8,279 bases of DNA from Clostridia bacterium (GTDB lineage: Bacteria; Bacillota; Clostridia; Oscillospirales; CAG-272): the NCBI GenBank assembly GCA_900753285.1, contig CAADYN010000103.1, positions 1 through 8,279 on the forward strand, in the 5' to 3' direction. Below the pieces are notes generated by a model. The model saw only the letters and a list, made by a program, of their open reading frames with translations, made no database searches and was not told the origin of the DNA. Made by a program: the position numbers and the translations under genes. Positions 6,861 to 8,279 of this stretch are shown here, one piece after another; the first letter of the stretch is position 1, and each line of letters opens with the position of its first letter.

Positions 6861-8279
6861 ATGGAACAGGATAAATTTGATACAAAACGTGAGTGCAAAT
6901 GCGCGGGAAAATGCGGAGCCTGCCAGACTTTAAACCTGACCTACGGCGCGGAGCTTTCCCTCAAAATGAAGCAGGAGATAACGCTGCTCGGAAAATTCTG
7001 TCATGTGGACGAGATAATCCCGATGGAGAAGCCGGAAGGCTACAGAAACAAGGTGCAGTACATCATGCAGTACAACGGCGGCAGAGTGAATTTCGGTCTG
7101 TACCGCTCATCCGACGGGTAAATCGTCCATGTTGACGGCTGTATGATGGAGGACGCGGAGCTTCAAAGCGTTTGCAGGACGGTGCGCAGACTTGTGGACA
7201 AATACAAGCTGACTGTGTACGACGGAAGGCGCGGACTTGTGCGTCATGTCATGGCGAGAAAGGGCTTTGCAACGGGAGAGATTCTGTGTGCCATAGTCAC
7301 GACCGACGGAAAATTCGACTGTGCGGCTGAGCTTGCGGAGGAGCTTGCAAAACGAATCCCCGCGGTGAAATCGGTGTCAAGGATAATAAACGACACAAAA
7401 ACTCCGCTGTGGATGGGCGGGGAAGAGTATGTGCTGTACGGAAAAGGATACATAACCGACGAGCTGTGCGGATGCAGTTTTGAGGTCTCCGCGAAGTCGT
7501 TTTACCAGATAAACCCCATTCAGACGGAAAAGCTGTATAATACTGCGGTAGAAATGGCGGAAATCACCGAAAAAAGCCGTATAGTAGACGCGTACTGCGG
7601 AATCGGAACGGTCGGAATAATCGCGGCGAAGAAGAAAAACTGCACGCTCGTCGGCTTTGACATAAGCGAGGACTCCGTGAAAAACGCCGAAGCAAACGCC
7701 AAGCTGAACGGAATCGAGAGGGCGGAATTCCTATGTGCCGCCGACAACTCGTATGTCCTGAAAAAGGATAAGACTCCGGATGTGCTGTTTGTTGACCCTC
7801 CGCGAGCAGGCTGTGACAAGAAGTTCCTCGCATCCGTTATGAGAGCTAAGCCGAAAAAGGTGGTGTATATCTCGTGCAATCCGGAGACCCTCGCCAGAGA
7901 CATCGCGCTGATGAGAGGGGAATACGCAGTACGAAAAATCCAGCCTGTAGATATGTTTCCGGGAACGAGGCACGTTGAGACGGTTGTCTTGCTTTCCAAG
8001 GGTGAGGTCGACTCGAAAAAGATTCGGGTTGAGTTCTCTTTGGAAGATATGGATATGTCCGAATTTCAGGATGGGGCAACCTACACCCAGATCAAAGACT
8101 ATGTGCTGGAGCATAGCGGGTTAAAGGTATCCAACCTGTATATCTCACAAATTAAGCGAAAATGTGGGATTGGGGTTGGTAAGAACTATAATTTGCCGAA
8201 GTCCGAGGATTCCAGACAGCCTCTGTGTCCACCGGAAAAAGAGAAAGCAATCCGAGAAGCATTCAAGTATTTTGGGATG
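6861..8279 (+). pseudogene. rlmD: RlmD/RumA-type 23S rRNA (uracil-5-)-methyltransferase, interrupted by an in-frame TAA; 3' end beyond window
   Basis: RlmD-type enzymes add a methyl group to C5 of a 23S rRNA uridine using SAM and carry a 4Fe-4S cluster. The frame starts at ATG 6861 with AAGGA (6850-6854) six bases upstream. It shows the cluster cysteines Cys12, Cys18, Cys21 (C-x5-C-x2-C) and probably Cys94, the substrate motif FYQINP, SAM motif DAYCGIGT (243-250), DPPRAGCD (312-319), catalytic Cys339 in SCNP and the base Glu373 in HVETV. Codon 87 (7119-7121) is TAA where the family usually has Lys in DGKI; reading continues in the same frame without any shift to the window end. The usual N-terminal TRAM domain is absent, and promoter and terminator fill the space upstream. 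Codons from about 374 on form an accessory C-terminal tail. The stop separates the first three cluster cysteines from the catalytic domain; an ATG pair at 7143 has no good ribosome binding site. A sequencing error or recent mutation would look the same. Confidence 0.85.
8004..8279 (+). other. Accessory C-terminal tail domain of the RlmD-type gene, partial
   Basis: Beyond the methyltransferase fold the frame continues with at least 92 residues that have no counterpart in the standard RlmD core. It contains VEFSLEDMDMSEF, then YTQIKDYVLEHSGLKVSNLY, ISQIKRKCGIGVGKNYN and PPEKEKAIREAFKYFGM at the window edge. I recall similar tails on RumA-type methyltransferases of Firmicutes; the function is unknown to me. 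The lysine-rich helix-loop-helix look would fit nucleic acid binding, which is a guess. Codon choice differs from the rest of the gene: five of six Gly codons are GGG, against about three of thirty-two upstream, and ATT, GAT, TTG and CGA/CGG appear more often. Confidence 0.6.

Noticed and set aside
6893..7135. Second frame of 80 codons overlapping the start of the RlmD-type gene
   Set aside because: It is a shifted-frame shadow. The conserved motifs, including the Fe-S cysteines, all lie in the frame starting at 6861, and the break at 7119 is a substitution-type stop, so no frameshift into this frame is needed.

Overview
The window looks like chromosomal DNA from a spore-forming member of the Firmicutes (class Clostridia), most likely a Ruminococcus/Oscillospiraceae-type gut or rumen bacterium. 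The reasons are a SpoVAF/GerA-family germination protein, strong AGGAGG-type ribosome binding sites, consensus housekeeping promoters, frequent AGA and ATA codons at moderate GC, and a MarR plus paired-ABC-exporter operon of a kind common in these bacteria. All genes seen are on the + strand. The assignment is inferred from gene content and sequence style, not from a database match.

Layout: (1) 1-612 is the 3' end of a THUMP/RlmL-type RNA methyltransferase. (2) 610-806 holds a tandem pair of 97-bp units that starts at the methyltransferase stop codon; each unit contains two hairpins. (3) 814-862 is a 15-bp inverted repeat whose right arm contains the ribosome binding site of the next gene, with a sporulation-type promoter candidate at 804-834. 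(4) 864-2291 encodes a SpoVAF-like spore germination membrane protein, closed by an intrinsic terminator. (5) 2434-6734 is a complete transcription unit: consensus sigma-A promoter, overlapping palindromes that could be an operator, a MarR repressor, and two ABC half-transporters that should form a heterodimeric exporter with one degenerate and one canonical ATP site. A terminator closes it. (6) 6801-8279 has a new promoter driving an RlmD/RumA-type 23S rRNA m5U methyltransferase that lacks a TRAM domain and is interrupted by an in-frame TAA at codon 87. It otherwise stays open to the window edge, ending in an accessory C-terminal tail whose codon use differs from the rest of the gene.

How they work together: the MarR-ABC-ABC unit is one drug/toxin-responsive efflux operon (inference from family and layout). 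The two rRNA methyltransferases and the germination gene are separate units. I found no mobile-element genes, CRISPR arrays, tRNAs or rRNAs. The points most worth a second look are the hairpin that may shut off read-through translation of the germination gene, the tandem two-hairpin repeat, and the interrupted methyltransferase with its foreign-looking tail. I did not find a clearly novel multi-gene system.
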